A program made the translations under genes and the position numbers. Positions 5,154 to 5,979 of a stretch of 5,979 bases of DNA are shown here, in pieces. Source of the DNA: JAMCZC01 sp964364925 (GTDB lineage: Bacteria > Patescibacteriota > Microgenomatia > Levybacterales > UBA12049); contig CAYIOB010000049.1 in assembly GCA_964364925.1 (NCBI GenBank), positions 1 through 5,979 on the forward strand, written 5' to 3'. Numbering within the stretch: the stretch's first letter is position 1; the number at the start of each line of letters is the position of its first letter. The notes below the pieces were generated by a model. It was not told the origin of the DNA and ran no database searches. It worked only from the letters and a program-made list of their open reading frames with translations.

Positions 5154-5979
5154 ATGGCAAACGGAAAAAGAGCAAAACATCTAAAACGCATCAAAGTAAA
5201 AATGAATTTCTCTTGGAAAAACATAATTATTTATGCATTCCTCTTTCTTTTTATTGCGTTTATTTTCATGGGCCTTAACCAGTCGGCCGAACTTTCAGCT
5301 GAAAATACAAAAACAGTTCCGCTTTCTAAAGTTATCTCCGATGTAAGAGCAGGAAAAGTTACAAGTATTGAAGTTTTGCCTAATAAGCTTATTGTTCACG
5401 AAAAAACAGGCAACTTGGAAAGCTTTAAGGAATCAAACGCAAACGTTTACGAGCTTTTCAAAGACGCGGGTGTTCCTTTGGATAAAACAAATGTTGCAAT
5501 AAAGGATGAAACAGCGATTAATAACTGGATAAATATTCTTTCTTCAATTCTTCCTGTTATTTTAATGGTGGCCTTTTTCTACTTTATTTTTAGACAAGCA
5601 AGGGGAGCGCAGGAAAGCGTTTTTTCTTTCGGCCAATCAAAAGCAAAAGTATTTAACAAAGACAACCCAAAAATTACTTTTGCAGATGTCGCAGGCGTTG
5701 ATGAAGCAAAACAGGAATTAATGGAAATTGTTGATTTTCTAAAAAATCCCGGAAAATACAAAGCAATGGGTGCAAGAACTCCAAAAGGAGTACTTATGAT
5801 TGGTCCTTCGGGAACCGGCAAAACACTTTTAGCCAGAGCCACAGCCGGAGAAGCAGGCGTTCCGTTCTTTTCAATGGCAGGGAGTGAATTTATGGAAATG
5901 CTGGTTGGAGTTGGAGCGTCAAGAGTCAGGGATTTATTCAACACCGCTAAAAAAGCCCAACCCGCAATTATTTTTATAG
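5154..5979 (+). CDS. ftsH: ATP-dependent membrane zinc protease FtsH, N-terminal part (runs off window)
   Basis: The frame stays open for 275 codons to the window end. FtsH is a hexameric AAA+ metalloprotease that extracts and degrades membrane and some soluble proteins. A basic N-terminus (MANGKRAKHLKRIKVK) precedes transmembrane segment 1 (about 23-41). A periplasmic/extracytoplasmic domain follows, and transmembrane segment 2 is at about 125-147. The AAA+ start is marked by ITFADVAGVDEAKQEL. Walker A is GPSGTGKT (217-224), with Ser where most FtsH have Pro. The pore loop reads EMLVGVGAS, with Leu250 where Phe is usual. The last residues IIFI lead into Walker B, whose acidic residues, the second region of homology and the HEXXH zinc site are outside the window. 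ATG 5154 fits the promoter spacing; an internal Met at codon 17 is a weaker option. No Shine-Dalgarno sequence is seen. Confidence 0.95.
   Translation, partial: MANGKRAKHLKRIKVKMNFSWKNIIIYAFLFLFIAFIFMGLNQSAELSAENTKTVPLSKVISDVRAGKVTSIEVLPNKLIVHEKTGNLESFKESNANVYELFKDAGVPLDKTNVAIKDETAINNWINILSSILPVILMVAFFYFIFRQARGAQESVFSFGQSKAKVFNKDNPKITFADVAGVDEAKQELMEIVDFLKNPGKYKAMGARTPKGVLMIGPSGTGKTLLARATAGEAGVPFFSMAGSEFMEMLVGVGASRVRDLFNTAKKAQPAIIFI

Noticed and set aside
5579..5944. 121-codon reverse-strand open frame opposite ftsH
   Set aside because: It is the antisense of the highly conserved AAA+ domain of ftsH; the protein has no family features.
5977..5979. TAG at the very end of the window
   Set aside because: It is out of frame with ftsH; in frame the codons are ATA then G, consistent with the expected IIFI-D of Walker B.

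Overview
The window reads like a compact bacterial chromosome segment of the Candidate Phyla Radiation (Patescibacteria) type, possibly Microgenomates-like. That placement is an inference. It rests on the AT-rich sequence, the absence of a visible Shine-Dalgarno sequence before any gene, near-leaderless promoters, a small GIY-YIG nuclease gene close behind a tRNA gene, and lineage-specific wording of conserved motifs in MurD, Tgt and FtsH. TGA is used as a normal stop (murI, tgt), which argues against the lineages that read UGA as glycine. All genes are on the + strand.

Layout. 1-53: the 3' part of an initiator-like tRNA-Met(CAT), cut by the window edge. 54-198: no gene, but highly structured. 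A long hairpin followed by a T-run looks like the tRNA terminator, a duplicated 3' arm could compete for the same 5' arm, and a separate 12-bp hairpin stands just before the next gene. 199-465: small GIY-YIG nuclease. 498-2581: murI and murD, overlapping by ATGA, behind an extended -10 promoter. 2581-2682: palindromic repeat A, filling the murD-tgt gap. 2689-3879: tgt, a tRNA-guanine transglycosylase with altered base-pocket residues. 3892-4875: trpS. 4880-5064: palindromic repeat B, a second and longer member of the same family as A. 5065-5153: an AT-rich spacer with a period-8 CAAT repeat and a promoter. 5154-5979: the 5' part of ftsH, which runs out of the window just before its Walker B acidic residues.

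How the genes work together. MurI makes D-glutamate and MurD adds it to UDP-MurNAc-L-alanine, so these two overlapping genes carry out consecutive steps of peptidoglycan precursor synthesis. Tgt, TrpS and the tRNA belong to translation, and FtsH to membrane protein quality control. These are core functions. The unusual content is in the gaps: the structured tRNA/GIY-YIG junction, the paired GGGT...ACCC-TTTT palindromic elements, and a -10 box ending exactly 8 nt before the ATG of murI, trpS and ftsH.

I found no CRISPR array, transposase, phage gene or obvious defence cassette. The best candidates for something undescribed are the palindromic repeat family, the switch-like structure between the tRNA and the GIY-YIG gene, and the divergent substrate pocket of Tgt.
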